Positions 8,655 to 17,576 are shown, numbered from the stretch's first letter. The stretch: 64,000 nucleotides of DNA from Synechococcus sp. Cruz-7E5 (GCF_024345995.1 NZ_JAGQCE010000001.1:434001-498000); one strand, 5' to 3'. The notes: generated from the letters alone by a model not told the origin. Numbers and translations: made by a program.

Positions 8655-8928
8655 CGGCGGGGATGAGCACGGTGGTCTGCAGGCTGTCGGTGCCGAGATG
8701 GTCGGTGATCACCCAGATGCACAGCCCCTGCCCCAGGTTGTAGACACTGCGCAGCCGGCCGCACTGGTGGTAGGCCGCCAGCGTGTTGGCCCTGGCATCA
8801 CGGGCATCCACCTCGCCCCAGTCGCCGCGGCGATGGCGGGCCACCAGGCGCTGCAGCGTTTCCAGATCCAGCCATTCCCGCACCTGCGGGCAGACGTGCA
8901 CGGGACCGAGCACCAAACGTGCGCTCAT
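8647..8928 (-). CDS. Small hypothetical protein resembling a plasmid-associated family
   Basis: This is a 93-residue protein starting MSARLVLGPVHVCPQVRE. The segment HRRGDWGEVDARDARANTLA followed by RLRSVYNLG, WVITDH and TTVLIPADE resembles a small-protein family common on plasmids and integrative elements (pattern HxxGDWGdv...D...N...G.RLlS.Y...WiiTe.d...TTvLlP). No function is established. Its stop overlaps the kinase-like start by eight bases, so it is probably the first gene of that operon. ATG 8928 is preferred over an upstream in-frame start at 8949. Confidence 0.65.
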   Translation of the reverse strand: MSARLVLGPVHVCPQVREWLDLETLQRLVARHRRGDWGEVDARDARANTLAAYHQCGRLRSVYNLGQGLCIWVITDHLGTDSLQTTVLIPADE

Positions 8929-8974
8929 CTGGTCAGTCCACCACAGCACCAGCGGCTACGGCTCCAGCAGATCC

Positions 8975-9226
8975 TCAAGGGCGGCCTGAGTCGGCGGCGG
9001 ATGCCCCCGCCAGACTCGGCATCACCGCGCTGATCTGACCCACCCCGAGGGCCAGCACCAGAAAGCACACCACCAGAGCGGTGAGGCTGCTCAACGACAC
9101 CGCCAGGGACTCGGCCTCGCCCGGCGACGAGGTCTTCACCACCACTGCCATTGGCATGCCTGCGATCCCAGGGGCCACTCTGATCCCGAAGTCGAGGCCG
9201 AGGGTCAAACCGACAAGCTCCTTCAT
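8975..9226 (-). CDS. Small single-helix membrane protein, hypothetical
   Basis: This 83-residue predicted protein begins MKELVGLTLGLDFGIRVAPG. One hydrophobic segment, LTALVVCFLVLALGVG, lies near residues 48-63. I do not recognise a function. The reading frame has the same codon bias as its neighbours and fits neatly in the space between the transglycosylase gene (36 bases upstream) and the small gene downstream, which supports it being real. No opposite-strand gene competes. Confidence 0.5.
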   Translation of the reverse strand: MKELVGLTLGLDFGIRVAPGIAGMPMAVVVKTSSPGEAESLAVSLSSLTALVVCFLVLALGVGQISAVMPSLAGASAADSGRP

Positions 9227-9261
9227 TCCAGCGGGTTATGGGCGGCTCAGCCATCGCCAAC

Positions 9262-10293
9262 TCAGCCACCACGGTTGGCCGCAGGCGGAGCGCTGGACGG
9301 GAAGCGCTGGAGATAGAGGGCCACCGGAATCGGTTTGGTCTGGGAGTAGCCCACGGGCAGCCAGAGATCACCTGCGTTGGAGGCGAAGTGGATTTCCCAG
9401 TGGTAAAGGCCGGTGTAAGCAGCGGGATCCTCGCGCAGCAGGGCGGCGTAATGGAGAACGGCCTTGCCGTAATAGTCGCTGTTGTTATACCCCCAGAGCC
9501 CCTTGCGAATGTCCTTCAGCCCACCTCGGCGCACCAGGTAACGAGCGGCAGCATGGATGGCGTCATGGGGGTCGCGGATGTTCCCCTTGCCGACGCCTTG
9601 CTGCGCCCAGGTTGTGGGCAGGAACTGCATCGGCCCGCGGGCGTCAGCCACCGACACCCCATCGATGCGGCCCATTCCCGTTTCCACCAGATTGACTGCT
9701 GCCAGCACTTCCCAGTCGATGCCGGTGGCTGTAGCCGCGCTGCGGTAGTAGCGCAGCAGATTCTCCGCCGGCTCCGGCGCCACGATCCGCCAGGCCGGCA
9801 GGGTGGCACTCCCCGGGCCGCGACGGCGCATGGAGAGGAAGGCCCGGCGGGCCCCCAGGTGATGGTCGAGCACCGCTTGCCAGCGGGGGGGAAGGCGCCG
9901 CCGCACTTCCTGGGCCTGGACCTCTCGCTCCGCCAGCACCCGAAGAATCACCTGGTGCTGGTGGCCCAGGGCAGGCAACGATTCAGAAGAGGTTTCAGGC
10001 GAGCGCAGGGCTTCTTCGAGCGACACCAGCAGCTCTGCCACGACCTGGGGATCGCTGGGTACGAGCGGATAGTGGCGACCATCGGCCGCCAGGGGCAGGC
10101 TCGGGTCAGAGGGCAGCAGCACCATGACTGGAGCCGGGGGGGGCTCTGGGGCTGAAGCGGGCGGAGAGGGCGCCTCGACGGCCGCCAGGACGGGCCCCGG
10201 CAATCGCGGCGCGAACGCCGCGTGGGCGCCGATCACAAGCAACGGCAGACCCGCCAGAGCGAGCAGAGACCAACGACGGTGGGGAGCTGTCAT
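9262..10293 (-). CDS. Exported lytic transglycosylase (SLT/MltB-like)
   Basis: This 343-residue protein is a probable peptidoglycan-cleaving lytic transglycosylase. An N-terminal signal or anchor helix (WSLLALAGLPLLVIGAHAAF) is followed by a Pro/Ala-rich linker. The catalytic domain starts near residue 175 with the glutamate motif NLVETGMGRIDGVSVADARG, then GPMQFLPTTW, AARYLVRRGG and the tyrosine-rich GLWGYNNSDYYGKAVLHYA. It should act in the periplasm on murein strands. It is the first of several wall enzymes in the window. The 80-base upstream gap to the VIT gene contains an 18-bp tandem duplication. Confidence 0.87.
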   Translation of the reverse strand: MTAPHRRWSLLALAGLPLLVIGAHAAFAPRLPGPVLAAVEAPSPPASAPEPPPAPVMVLLPSDPSLPLAADGRHYPLVPSDPQVVAELLVSLEEALRSPETSSESLPALGHQHQVILRVLAEREVQAQEVRRRLPPRWQAVLDHHLGARRAFLSMRRRGPGSATLPAWRIVAPEPAENLLRYYRSAATATGIDWEVLAAVNLVETGMGRIDGVSVADARGPMQFLPTTWAQQGVGKGNIRDPHDAIHAAARYLVRRGGLKDIRKGLWGYNNSDYYGKAVLHYAALLREDPAAYTGLYHWEIHFASNAGDLWLPVGYSQTKPIPVALYLQRFPSSAPPAANRGG

Positions 10294-10343
10294 GGCGGTA
10301 ACCGGTGGCTGGTCGCAGGCAGGACGTTATCGGTGTAGGCGTT

Positions 10344-10377
10344 GATCTGAGTCGCTCAGTCGATCTGACTCGCTCAG
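10344..10377. repeat. 18-bp tandem duplication at the 3' end of the VIT gene
   Basis: GATCTGAGTCGCTCAG (10344-10359) is repeated two bases later as GATCTGACTCGCTCAG (10362-10377), one mismatch in 16. The second copy includes the VIT gene's stop codon (10374-10376 on the minus strand). The first copy can fold as CTGAG-TCG-CTCAG, so it may also act as a weak terminator hairpin. Confidence 0.6.
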
Positions 10378-11153
10378 GGGGAGACCCCCAGCAGGGTGCC
10401 GATCAGGGCTGTGGCCCCCATCGCCAGCGCCCCCCAGACGGTGACTCGCAGGATGGCTGTCTTCAGCTTTGCGCCACCAGCCTGGGCGGAGACCCCACCC
10501 AGGACGCCCAGGAACAGCAGCGAAGTGAACGAGACCCCCACCACGATCCGGGAGGCGGGAAGCAGGGAAGCCGTGACCAGGGGCAGCGCCGCGCCGATCG
10601 AGAACATTGCCGCCGAGGCGAGGGCCGCCTGCACCGGCCGGGCTGCCAGAGCATCGGTGATGCCGAGCTCATCGCGGGCATGGGCGCCGAGGGCATCGTG
10701 GCTGGTGAGCTGCAGCGCCACCTCATGGGCCAGCTCTGGCTCCAGACCCCGATGCACGTAGATGCCGGTGAGCTCGGCCAGCTCCGCCGCCGCGTCATCA
10801 ACGAGTTCCTGACGCTCCCGGGCCAGGTCGGCCTGCTCGGTGTCGGCCTGGGAACTGACCGAAACGTATTCACCGGCCGCCATCGACATCGCTCCGGCCA
10901 CCAGTCCCGCTGCTCCGGAGAGCATGATCGCGGCGTGGTCGGCCTCAGCCGCCGCCACCCCCACCAGCAGGCTGGCGGTGGAGACGATGCCGTCATTGGC
11001 CCCGAGCACGGCAGCACGCAGCCAGCCCACCCGGGACGTGCGGTGCTGCTCCTGATGGTGCCCCCCATGGCCGTGGAGCCGGCCTTCTCGTTGATTTACC
11101 ACGGGTTTCGCCGCCGGAGCCAAGGGGAGACCGCACCACGGCCAAGGTCTCAT
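10374..11153 (-). CDS. VIT1/CCC1 family iron/manganese transporter
   Basis: This 259-residue membrane protein is of the vacuolar iron transporter family, which exports or sequesters Fe2+/Mn2+. Signature stretches are WLRAAVLGANDGIVSTASLL, VGVAAAEAD, and AAGLVAGAMSMAAGEYVSVS, all from the first two helices. A helical insert with LARERQELVDDAAAELAELT and two or three C-terminal membrane helices follow. The N-terminus before the family core contains HGHGGHHQEQH, a possible metal-binding His cluster. I used ATG 11153; GTG 11102 is a plausible shorter start. It sits downstream of the ABC-2 exporter genes, 28 bases away on the same strand. Confidence 0.9.
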   Translation of the reverse strand: MRPWPWCGLPLAPAAKPVVNQREGRLHGHGGHHQEQHRTSRVGWLRAAVLGANDGIVSTASLLVGVAAAEADHAAIMLSGAAGLVAGAMSMAAGEYVSVSSQADTEQADLARERQELVDDAAAELAELTGIYVHRGLEPELAHEVALQLTSHDALGAHARDELGITDALAARPVQAALASAAMFSIGAALPLVTASLLPASRIVVGVSFTSLLFLGVLGGVSAQAGGAKLKTAILRVTVWGALAMGATALIGTLLGVSP

Positions 11154-11181
11154 TGTGATCCTTCCGGCGTCACCATCTCTG

Positions 11182-11970
11182 TCAACTGGATGCCGAGGTG
11201 TAGTAGCGCAGGGCATGGCGCCACAAGCCACGGCTGAGACCCAGGGACACCATCGCCATCCCCAGGCTCGCCAGCATCCAGGGGATGGTGGCGCGACCCA
11301 GGATCGCTTCCGCCGGAACAGTGGTGAGGAAGGCCACCGGCAACACCAGGGTGAACAGGGTGCGCAGGGCAGGGGGATAGGCGCTGACAGGAAAGCGGCC
11401 GGCCACCAACGTGCTGCGCAGCACCTCGGTGGCATTCCAGACCTTCACGAACCAGATACTGGTGGCCGCCAGCACGAACCAGAGGCTGTAGAGGATCAGG
11501 GCGCTGCACAGCAACAGCAGGGTGGTGCCCAGCAGGGTGAGAAGCGATGGGTTGGCCCCCGCTCGTCTCGCCGCCAGCACAATCAGCGCCAGTCCCGCCA
11601 GCACTCCTGGCAGGCCCCAGGGGGAGAAACTCCGGGCCGAGAGCCAGAACTGACTGTCGATCGGCTTGAGCAAGACGAAATCGAGGCTGCCGGTGCGCAC
11701 ATGGTTCACGATCGCCCCCAGGTTGGGCTGGAGCAGGGTGCTGGTGAAGCCGTCGAGCAGGGTGTAGATCCCCAGCACCACCAGGGCCTCGTCCCAGCTC
11801 CAGCCGCCAAGGCCATGGCCCCGGCCATAGAACAAGGCCAACACCACCACGCTGCCAGCCAGGTTGCCCAGCACCGAGAGCAGCTCGATCAGCGCATTGG
11901 CCGGATACTCCAGCTCGATCGCCAGCGACGACGACCAGAACTCCCGCAGGGAGCGCAGATAACGGCCCAT
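11182..11970 (-). CDS. ABC-2 type exporter permease (DUF990-like), second subunit
   Basis: This 262-residue integral membrane protein has about six hydrophobic segments, for example NLAGSVVVLALFYGRGHG and LLTLLGTTLLLLCSALILYS. The family appearance (EFWSSSLAIELEYPAN near the N-terminus, SLDFVLLKPIDSQFW in the middle) matches paired DUF990/ABC-2 permeases that form heterodimeric exporters of unknown substrate. Its start overlaps the stop of the partner permease by one base (11970), and the ATPase gene lies just upstream. The three form one operon. Confidence 0.86.
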   Translation of the reverse strand: MGRYLRSLREFWSSSLAIELEYPANALIELLSVLGNLAGSVVVLALFYGRGHGLGGWSWDEALVVLGIYTLLDGFTSTLLQPNLGAIVNHVRTGSLDFVLLKPIDSQFWLSARSFSPWGLPGVLAGLALIVLAARRAGANPSLLTLLGTTLLLLCSALILYSLWFVLAATSIWFVKVWNATEVLRSTLVAGRFPVSAYPPALRTLFTLVLPVAFLTTVPAEAILGRATIPWMLASLGMAMVSLGLSRGLWRHALRYYTSASS

Positions 11971-12758
11971 CAGGCCCCCATCGCCGCATAGCGCCGCAGT
12001 CCGGCGCGCCAGAGCAGCAGGTAGAGGGGAAGGAGCAGGGCCATCCAGGCGGCCAAGGTCGCCAGGCCCCCCAGCAGATCCACCTCGCCGCCGGAGAGCA
12101 GCCGGGCCGGAAAGTCGACCATCGAAGGAAAGGGAGTGGCCGCAGCCAGACGGCGCAATCCGGGGGGAAACGCCTCGAGCGGCGCCACCAGCCCGGAGAG
12201 GAACAGGTACGGGATCAGCAGCAGGCGATCCAGGGCCGCCGCTCGCTCGCTCCAGAAGCAGGCCATGGTGATCACCGACTGCAACAGGAAGCGCAGCAGA
12301 AAGGCCAGGTGGATCACCAGCAAGCCCAGCAACCAGGTGGAGGGCGGCGGCCAGCCGCTTGCTCCCGCCCCAAGCAGCCAGACCGCCAGCACGATCGCCA
12401 GCACGAAGGGCACCCGGGTGGCCTGCTCGGCGATGTGGGCAGCCAGATAGCGCCAGAAGGGATGGAGCGGTTGCAGCAAGTAGGGGGAGAGGCGCCCCTG
12501 CAGAGCGTCCTCCTCGAAGACATGGATCACCCACACCACAGTGAACTGACGCACGACGAAGGCCGCCAGGAAATAGCGGCTCAGCTCCGCCGGGCTGAGG
12601 CTGAGATCAGCGGCCGCAGCGGCACCGCTCCAGAGGGCCAGCATGATCAGGGGCAGGAGGCCGGAGAGGGCCCAGAGCGCGATCTCGGCGCGGTACTCGA
12701 GCATGTAGGCGTACTGAACCGAGAGCAGCACCCGCGCCAGCCGCAGCGTCCGGTTCAT
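11970..12758 (-). CDS. ABC-2 type exporter permease (DUF990-like), first subunit
   Basis: This 262-residue membrane permease begins MNRTLRLARVLLSVQYAYML and has about six hydrophobic segments, such as IALWALSGLLPLIMLALWSG and TWLLGLLVIHLAFLLRFLLQ. It contains HVFEEDALQGRLSPYLLQPL, a typical cytoplasmic loop of this paired-permease family. It is the same length as the second permease, consistent with a pseudo-symmetric heterodimer. It overlaps the ATPase gene by four bases. The substrate is not indicated by the sequence. Confidence 0.87.
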   Translation of the reverse strand: MNRTLRLARVLLSVQYAYMLEYRAEIALWALSGLLPLIMLALWSGAAAAADLSLSPAELSRYFLAAFVVRQFTVVWVIHVFEEDALQGRLSPYLLQPLHPFWRYLAAHIAEQATRVPFVLAIVLAVWLLGAGASGWPPPSTWLLGLLVIHLAFLLRFLLQSVITMACFWSERAAALDRLLLIPYLFLSGLVAPLEAFPPGLRRLAAATPFPSMVDFPARLLSGGEVDLLGGLATLAAWMALLLPLYLLLWRAGLRRYAAMGA

Positions 12759-13738
12759 GCCACCGCTCCCTCACGGAAGAGGCGGCCGATGATCTCCTCA
12801 ACCGGCGGATCATTGACCTCAAGATCGAGCACCGGAAAGGTCAAGAGCAACCGGGAGATGGTTCCCGTGAGCTGATCCCTTGACACCAGCAGCCGCACCC
12901 GGTGGCCCGCCAGAGATTCGAGTTCGCCGAAACCACGGAAGGCCTCCGGCGGATAGACCGCCCCAAGATCGCAGCAGACTTCCCGGTAGGGAGCGAGCTG
13001 CTGGGTCAGCTCCTGCAGGCTGCCGTCGTAGAAGAGCTGGCCCTGATGAATCAGTAGCACCCTCTGGCAGAGCGCAGTGATGTCGCCCATGTAGTGGCTG
13101 GTGAGCAGCACCGTGGCGCCGGTGCGACGGTTGTAATCGGCGAGGAACTCACGCACCCGCACCTGGGCATTCACATCCAGCCCGAGGGTGGGTTCATCGA
13201 GAAAAAGCACGGAGGGGCGATGCAGCAGCGCTGCCAGCAACTCCGCCTTCATGCGCTGGCCGAGAGAGAGCTTGCGTACCGGCCGGCGCAGCTCCTCCCC
13301 CAGCTCCAGCATCTCGGCCAGTTCGTCGATGCGGCGGCGCGCTTCGGCCTCACTGATGCCATACACCGCCGCATTGACCCGCAGGGAATCGAGCGGAGGC
13401 AGATCCCAGATCAGCTGCTGCTTCTGGCCCATCACCAGGGTGATCGTGCGCAGAAACGCCGCCTGGCGGCGAAAGGGCCTGTAACCGGCCACCTCCACCT
13501 CCCCGGCACTGGGCTCGATCAGGCCGGTGAGCATCTTGAGGGTGGTGGTCTTGCCGGCGCCATTGGCGCCCAGGAAGCCCACCACCTCGCCGGACTCGAT
13601 CGTGAAGCTGACGTCTTTTACGGCCGGGATGTCCTTCAGCCGGCGGGCGAAGAAATGGCGCAGGGTTCCTCCCAGACCCGGCTGCTTGTCAGCCACCCGG
13701 AAGCATTTACCAAGCCCGCGGGCACGGATGATCGCCAT
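12755..13738 (-). CDS. ABC exporter ATP-binding protein
   Basis: This 327-residue ATPase powers the adjacent two permeases. Walker A is GANGAGKTTTLKMLTG (about residue 56), the Q-loop region is VMGQKQQLIWDLPP, the signature is LSLGQRMKAELLAALLHRP, Walker B is VLFLDEPTLGLD, and the switch histidine is in LLTSHYM. A C-terminal domain of about 90 residues follows the NBD, as in exporters of the NatA/DUF990-associated class. It is the first gene of the minus-strand operon (ATPase, permease, permease). Confidence 0.92.
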   Translation of the reverse strand: MAIIRARGLGKCFRVADKQPGLGGTLRHFFARRLKDIPAVKDVSFTIESGEVVGFLGANGAGKTTTLKMLTGLIEPSAGEVEVAGYRPFRRQAAFLRTITLVMGQKQQLIWDLPPLDSLRVNAAVYGISEAEARRRIDELAEMLELGEELRRPVRKLSLGQRMKAELLAALLHRPSVLFLDEPTLGLDVNAQVRVREFLADYNRRTGATVLLTSHYMGDITALCQRVLLIHQGQLFYDGSLQELTQQLAPYREVCCDLGAVYPPEAFRGFGELESLAGHRVRLLVSRDQLTGTISRLLLTFPVLDLEVNDPPVEEIIGRLFREGAVA

Positions 13739-13783
13739 CTCAGAGCGGTCCCCAGCGACGGGCGGTTGCCATATCGCCGTCGC

Positions 13784-14209
13784 TCAATCCTCTCCCTCGT
13801 CTTCCAGCAGCAGGGAATGAAAAGCGGTGTAGAGATCGGCGTGCTCCGCCGCCAGGCTGGGGTCAGCCCTGGGGGGAGTGCTGCGGCCGGGGCCTGATCG
13901 CCGGCTGGGCTGGCTGGCTGGGCTGGCGGCCTGGCCGGCCTGAGCGCGCCGCTCACTTCCCTGCTGGGCCGAACGGCTTGCCTCGAGGCCGCGCAGACGC
14001 TCCATCAGGTGGGGCGGAACGTTGCCGTCTGGGCTCACCTGCATCAGCTCGCGGAAGAGCTGCTCAGGGTCACGCTCCAGCTCCACCTGGTGGCGTTGCT
14101 CACTGGCCCTGGGCCTGGCACTGGCAGGCGGCACCGGTGCAGGCAGGGGCTGGGGCAGCTGCCGGCCCAGCTGGCGGAGGCGCTCGAGGCTGTGGGCGTC
14201 GAAGCTCAT
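13784..14209 (-). CDS. Conserved hypothetical, low-complexity protein
   Basis: This 141-residue protein starts MSFDAHSLERLRQLGRQLPQ. A short conserved-looking core, ERDPEQLFRELMQVSPDG then VPPHLMERLRGLE, sits between Pro/Ala-rich and Ser/Gln/Arg-rich low-complexity stretches. The acidic end is HSLLLEDEGED. No domain is recognised; related proteins occur in other picocyanobacteria as far as I recall. The ATG at 14209 is chosen over an upstream start at 14314, which would overlap the pentapeptide gene. It lies between the ABC exporter ATPase and the pentapeptide-repeat gene on the same strand. Confidence 0.68.
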   Translation of the reverse strand: MSFDAHSLERLRQLGRQLPQPLPAPVPPASARPRASEQRHQVELERDPEQLFRELMQVSPDGNVPPHLMERLRGLEASRSAQQGSERRAQAGQAASPASQPSRRSGPGRSTPPRADPSLAAEHADLYTAFHSLLLEDEGED

Positions 14210-14228
14210 GGCAGCAGGGGCTTTGGGG

Positions 14229-14735
14229 TCAGGAACAGCCGAGGGTGTCGCGGGTGGCACGGCCCGTGACGGGGTTGGTGCCGCTGGCGATGGCACACAG
14301 GGACGTGAGCACATCCGCGCGCAGGGGCACGTTGGTGAAATCTGCCCCCTCGATCGCCACGTTCACAAACTTGGTGTTGAACGCAAATGCATCCTCCAGC
14401 ACGGCATCGCGCAGGTCGGTGCCTTCAAGCACCGCCGAATCCAGGGTGGCCTCGCGCAGGTCGACACCATGCATGTCGGCATCCTGAAGCTTGGCGCCAA
14501 ACAGGCTGGCATTGCGCAGATCGGAACCGGAGAGATTGGCGTCGCGCAGGTTGGTGAGATTGAACGTGACGCCCCGCAGGTCGGCGTCGTGGAAATCAGC
14601 GCCGATCAGCACCTGTTTGGCGTAGTCCATCGCGGCAGTGGCCGGAGCAGCCTGCAGCAACAACAGCAGCGCCAGCAGGCCGCAGCCCATCCAGGCCACC
14701 AAGCCCGAGACCAGGGAACGCAGCGAGGCAGCCAT
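14229..14735 (-). CDS. Exported pentapeptide-repeat protein
   Basis: This 168-residue protein has an N-terminal signal sequence ([20 protein letters not shown], cleavage probably after ATAA) and then pentapeptide repeats of the A(D/N)LxX type. Examples are [31 protein letters not shown] and [13 protein letters not shown]. These form a right-handed quadrilateral beta-helix. The location should be the thylakoid lumen or periplasm, like other lumenal pentapeptide proteins of cyanobacteria. The C-terminal [10 protein letters not shown] with a preceding Cys suggests a disulfide cap. It is divergent from yraN, 39 bases apart. Confidence 0.88.
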   Translation of the reverse strand: MAASLRSLVSGLVAWMGCGLLALLLLLQAAPATAAMDYAKQVLIGADFHDADLRGVTFNLTNLRDANLSGSDLRNASLFGAKLQDADMHGVDLREATLDSAVLEGTDLRDAVLEDAFAFNTKFVNVAIEGADFTNVPLRADVLTSLCAIASGTNPVTGRATRDTLGCS

Positions 14736-14774
14736 GACATGGACGAGACAGCAAGGGAACCCTAGGAAAAGCCG

Positions 14775-15197
14775 GTGACCAGACCCTTGCTCCAGAGCAG
14801 AACGCAACGCGCCAGAAGCCGCAGCGCCCTGCCTGGAGTCTGGGCTGAGCAGCGCGCCTGGCGACTGCTGCGACAGCGGGGCTGGCGGCTCCTCGCCAGC
14901 CGCTGGCGTTGCCGCTGGGGGGAGCTGGACCTGGTGGTGACCAAGCCTGGCCGACTGCTGCTGGTGGAGGTGAAGGGCCGCCGCCGCTGCGGCGCCGATG
15001 GCTGGGGGGTGGCCGCCCTTGGAGCGATCAAGCGGCGGCGGCTGGCCAGGGCCCTGAGTTGCTGGCTGGCCGAGCACCCGGAGCAGGCCCAGCTGCCTCT
15101 GGAAGTGGTCTGTGCCCTGGTCCCCCTGCCGCCAGCGGGCGGTGCGGTGCGCTGGCTGCGGCTCGAAGCACTCACCGCAGCTCAGGGGAACGGCTGA
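14775..15197 (+). CDS. YraN family (UPF0102) nuclease-fold protein
   Basis: This 140-residue UPF0102 protein has the restriction-endonuclease-like fold seen in YraN. Core residues are visible: GxxAEQxA as [11 protein letters not shown], then [11 protein letters not shown] (acidic metal ligands E and D) and [11 protein letters not shown] (E-x-K motif). The function is not settled; a Holliday-junction or DNA-processing role has been proposed for the family. It begins with GTG 14775. It is convergent with a hypothetical exported protein gene. Confidence 0.85.
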   Translation: MTRPLLQSRTQRARSRSALPGVWAEQRAWRLLRQRGWRLLASRWRCRWGELDLVVTKPGRLLLVEVKGRRRCGADGWGVAALGAIKRRRLARALSCWLAEHPEQAQLPLEVVCALVPLPPAGGAVRWLRLEALTAAQGNG

Positions 15198-15235
15198 GAA
15201 CTCGCTGGCCCATGCAGCGGCAGAATGACTCCCTG

Positions 15236-15628
15236 TCAGAGACCTGCCGGCTGATCTGTTGGCTGATTTATTGGCCGATCTGCTGGCTGATCTGCTGGAG
15301 GACCAGTGCGCTGCTCGATTGGCGGCTGGCTGAACTCCACTGTGCAGCGGTAGCGGAAGTTGCCAATGCCCACAGTCATCTCCTGACAGCGGTGCCGGCC
15401 CGGTATGGCCCCCTTCGGCACCAGTTGCCGGGCCCGCTGAAGCGCATTGCCCCTATCCCAGACCGAGTCAGCGCTGACGCTGCCGGAGCGGGCCGGCGCC
15501 AGCCCAACCAGGCAGGGCAGAACGGCGGCCAAACAGCCCAGCCACCACGGCAACCACCGAACCAGGAGAGAGCTAGAGCTGGGGAAGCGGACGGGGCGGA
15601 TCGAAGGACTGATGAGAACGGGTGCCAT
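15236..15628 (-). CDS. Hypothetical exported protein with repetitive C-terminus
   Basis: This 130-residue protein has a hydrophobic N-terminal signal or anchor ([19 protein letters not shown], roughly residues 28-46). A small core follows, with [28 protein letters not shown] and two cysteines that could pair. The C-terminus is a run of the four-residue unit A/T/I-D/N-Q/R-P, encoded by a 12-bp DNA repeat. I recognise the core as similar to small conserved proteins near rsmA in picocyanobacteria, with no known function. It converges with yraN and diverges from rsmA. Confidence 0.6.
   Translation of the reverse strand: MAPVLISPSIRPVRFPSSSSLLVRWLPWWLGCLAAVLPCLVGLAPARSGSVSADSVWDRGNALQRARQLVPKGAIPGRHRCQEMTVGIGNFRYRCTVEFSQPPIEQRTGPPADQPADRPINQPTDQPAGL
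15249..15296. repeat. Four-copy 12-bp tandem repeat
   Basis: Four units are visible: GGCTGATCTGTT, GGCTGATTTATT, GGCCGATCTGCT and GGCTGATCTGCT. They lie inside the 3' end of the minus-strand hypothetical gene and encode four copies of a xDQP-like tetrapeptide. Because the period is a multiple of three, copy-number change would keep the frame. Confidence 0.8.
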
Positions 15629-15706
15629 CGCAGCCGGGCAGGTCTGTGAGCCAGAGATAGCCAGAGATCAGCCGCCCGGCCGGGCAATCTGGAAGGCCCG
15701 CCAGTC

Positions 15707-16573
15707 ATGCCCATGTCCTTCGGGGGCCATCACACCCGCAAGCGCTTCGGTCAGCACTGGCTGACCGACGGCAGCGTGCTGGAGCGGATCGTGGCGGCAG
15801 CGGAACTGCAGCCGGGAGAGCGGGTGCTGGAGGTGGGCCCGGGCCGCGGAGCCCTCACGGAACGGCTCCTGGCCACATCACTGGCAGAGCTCCATGCCAT
15901 CGAACTCGACCGGGACCTGGTGGCCGGCCTGCGCCACCAGTTCGCTGACGACAAACGCTTCCAACTGCTGGAGGGTGACGTGTTGCGCCTGGATCTACCA
16001 ACGACGGAGAAGGTGGTGGCCAACATCCCGTACAACATCACCGGTCCGTTGCTGGAGCGGCTGGTCGGCCGGCTTGACCGCCCCCTGGCCAGTCCCTATC
16101 GGCGGCTGGTGCTACTCGTGCAGCAGGAAGTGGGCGAGCGCATCCGGGCGGTGGCCGGCAGCAGCGCCTTCAGCGCCCTGAGCGTGCGCCTCCAACTGCT
16201 GGCGCACTGCCGCTCGGTCTGCGCTGTGCCACCCCGCTGCTTCCAGCCGCCACCGCGGGTGATGTCGGAGGTGATCGTGCTCGATCCCCTGCCGCCATCC
16301 GAGCAGCTGGATCCGGAGCAGGCCGGGCGGCTCGAAGGCCTGCTCAAGCGATGCTTCGCAGCCCGTCGCAAGATGCTGAGGAACAGTCTGGCCGGGCTCT
16401 GGCCCGAAGGGGAGCTGAGCGAGCGGGCCCAGCGGGCTGGGGTCTCCCTCCAGCAGCGGCCCCAGGAGCTCTCCCCCCAGCGCTGGGTGGAGCTGACCCG
16501 CCAGCTGTACCTCTCGCCACAGAGCCCACGTGAGTCGATCTCACCCATCCCCGATCCAACCGCCCATGGTTGA
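15707..16573 (+). CDS. rsmA: 16S rRNA dimethyladenosine transferase RsmA/KsgA
   Basis: RsmA dimethylates two adjacent adenosines (A1518/A1519) in the 3' hairpin of 16S rRNA using SAM. The 288-residue protein shows [10 protein letters not shown], motif [15 protein letters not shown], the acidic [16 protein letters not shown] and the catalytic [11 protein letters not shown]. The C-terminal RRKMLRNSL is also typical. The first ATG (15707) is used; a second ATG at 15713 is possible. It overlaps ispE by eight bases, so the two are probably co-transcribed. Confidence 0.96.
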   Translation: MPMSFGGHHTRKRFGQHWLTDGSVLERIVAAAELQPGERVLEVGPGRGALTERLLATSLAELHAIELDRDLVAGLRHQFADDKRFQLLEGDVLRLDLPTTEKVVANIPYNITGPLLERLVGRLDRPLASPYRRLVLLVQQEVGERIRAVAGSSAFSALSVRLQLLAHCRSVCAVPPRCFQPPPRVMSEVIVLDPLPPSEQLDPEQAGRLEGLLKRCFAARRKMLRNSLAGLWPEGELSERAQRAGVSLQQRPQELSPQRWVELTRQLYLSPQSPRESISPIPDPTAHG

Positions 16574-17576
16574 CCCGTTCTCAGCGGACACCCGCTCGGC
16601 CCCCCTGCTGGTGGAGGCTCCGGCCAAGATCAACCTGCATCTGGAAGTGCTCGGGCTGAGGACCGATGGCTTCCATGAGCTGGCAATGGTTATGCAGAGC
16701 CTCGATCTGGCCGATCGCCTGGCCATCGAGCCCCGAAGCGATGGGGCGATCGTGCTGCGCTGCCACGACAGCACCCTTCCCACCGACGGGAGCAACCTGG
16801 TGGTGCGGGCCGCCCAGCTGCTCAGGCAGCACACCGGCCGACCGGAGCTTGGGGCCACGATCGAGTTGGAGAAGCGCATTCCGATCGGCGCCGGCCTGGC
16901 CGGCGGCTCCAGCGACGCAGCCGCTGCCCTGCTGGGCCTGAACCGGCTCTGGGGGCTCCAGCTCGGCGACTGCACCCTGCAGCAGCTGGCGGCGGAGCTG
17001 GGTTCGGATGTGCCCTTCACCCTCTCCGGCGGCACCCAGCTCTGCTTCGGCCGGGGTGAAATCCTCGAGCCGGTGCCCCTGTCCGACGCAGGTCCGCGCG
17101 CCCTGGGACCCCAGGGGCCCGAAGAGCTGGGGGTGCTGCTGATCAAGGACCCGGCCGCCAGTGTCTCCACTCCATGGGCCTATGGCCGTTGCCGTGAGCT
17201 GCGGGGAGACTTCTATCTCGAATGCGAGAGCGACTTCGAACAACGGCGGCAGAGCCTGCGCGATGGAGCGCTGCTGGCCGCTCTGCATGGGGAGAGAGCC
17301 CTGCCGCATCTGCGCAACGACCTGCAGGCGGTGGTGGAGCCGGAGCAGCAGAGCGTGCGAACGGGGCTGGCCCTGCTGCGCCAGGCGATCGATCCCCTGG
17401 CGGTGGCGATGAGCGGGTCAGGGCCCAGCCTGTTCGCCCTCTTCGCTGGACTGGCGCGGGCCGAGGCAGCCCGTGACCAGCTCAGGGATCTCCTCGCCGA
17501 TGGAGGATTCGAGGTCTGGTGCTGCCGCTGCCGCAGCATGGGGGTGAGGATCGTGCAACCAGACCAGGCCCCATGA
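16566..17576 (+). CDS. ispE: 4-diphosphocytidyl-2-C-methyl-D-erythritol kinase
   Basis: IspE is a GHMP kinase of the MEP isoprenoid pathway that phosphorylates CDP-ME. The 336-residue protein begins with the [12 protein letters not shown] substrate motif, has the ATP loop [21 protein letters not shown], and the C-terminal [12 protein letters not shown]. All three GHMP motifs are intact. The start at ATG 16566 puts the PAKINL motif near residue 20. It lies between rsmA (8-base overlap) and a DUF3082 gene (4-base overlap). It feeds the same isoprenoid supply that ChlP (58-59 kb) later uses for phytyl groups. Confidence 0.96.
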   Translation: MVDPFSADTRSAPLLVEAPAKINLHLEVLGLRTDGFHELAMVMQSLDLADRLAIEPRSDGAIVLRCHDSTLPTDGSNLVVRAAQLLRQHTGRPELGATIELEKRIPIGAGLAGGSSDAAAALLGLNRLWGLQLGDCTLQQLAAELGSDVPFTLSGGTQLCFGRGEILEPVPLSDAGPRALGPQGPEELGVLLIKDPAASVSTPWAYGRCRELRGDFYLECESDFEQRRQSLRDGALLAALHGERALPHLRNDLQAVVEPEQQSVRTGLALLRQAIDPLAVAMSGSGPSLFALFAGLARAEAARDQLRDLLADGGFEVWCCRCRSMGVRIVQPDQAP

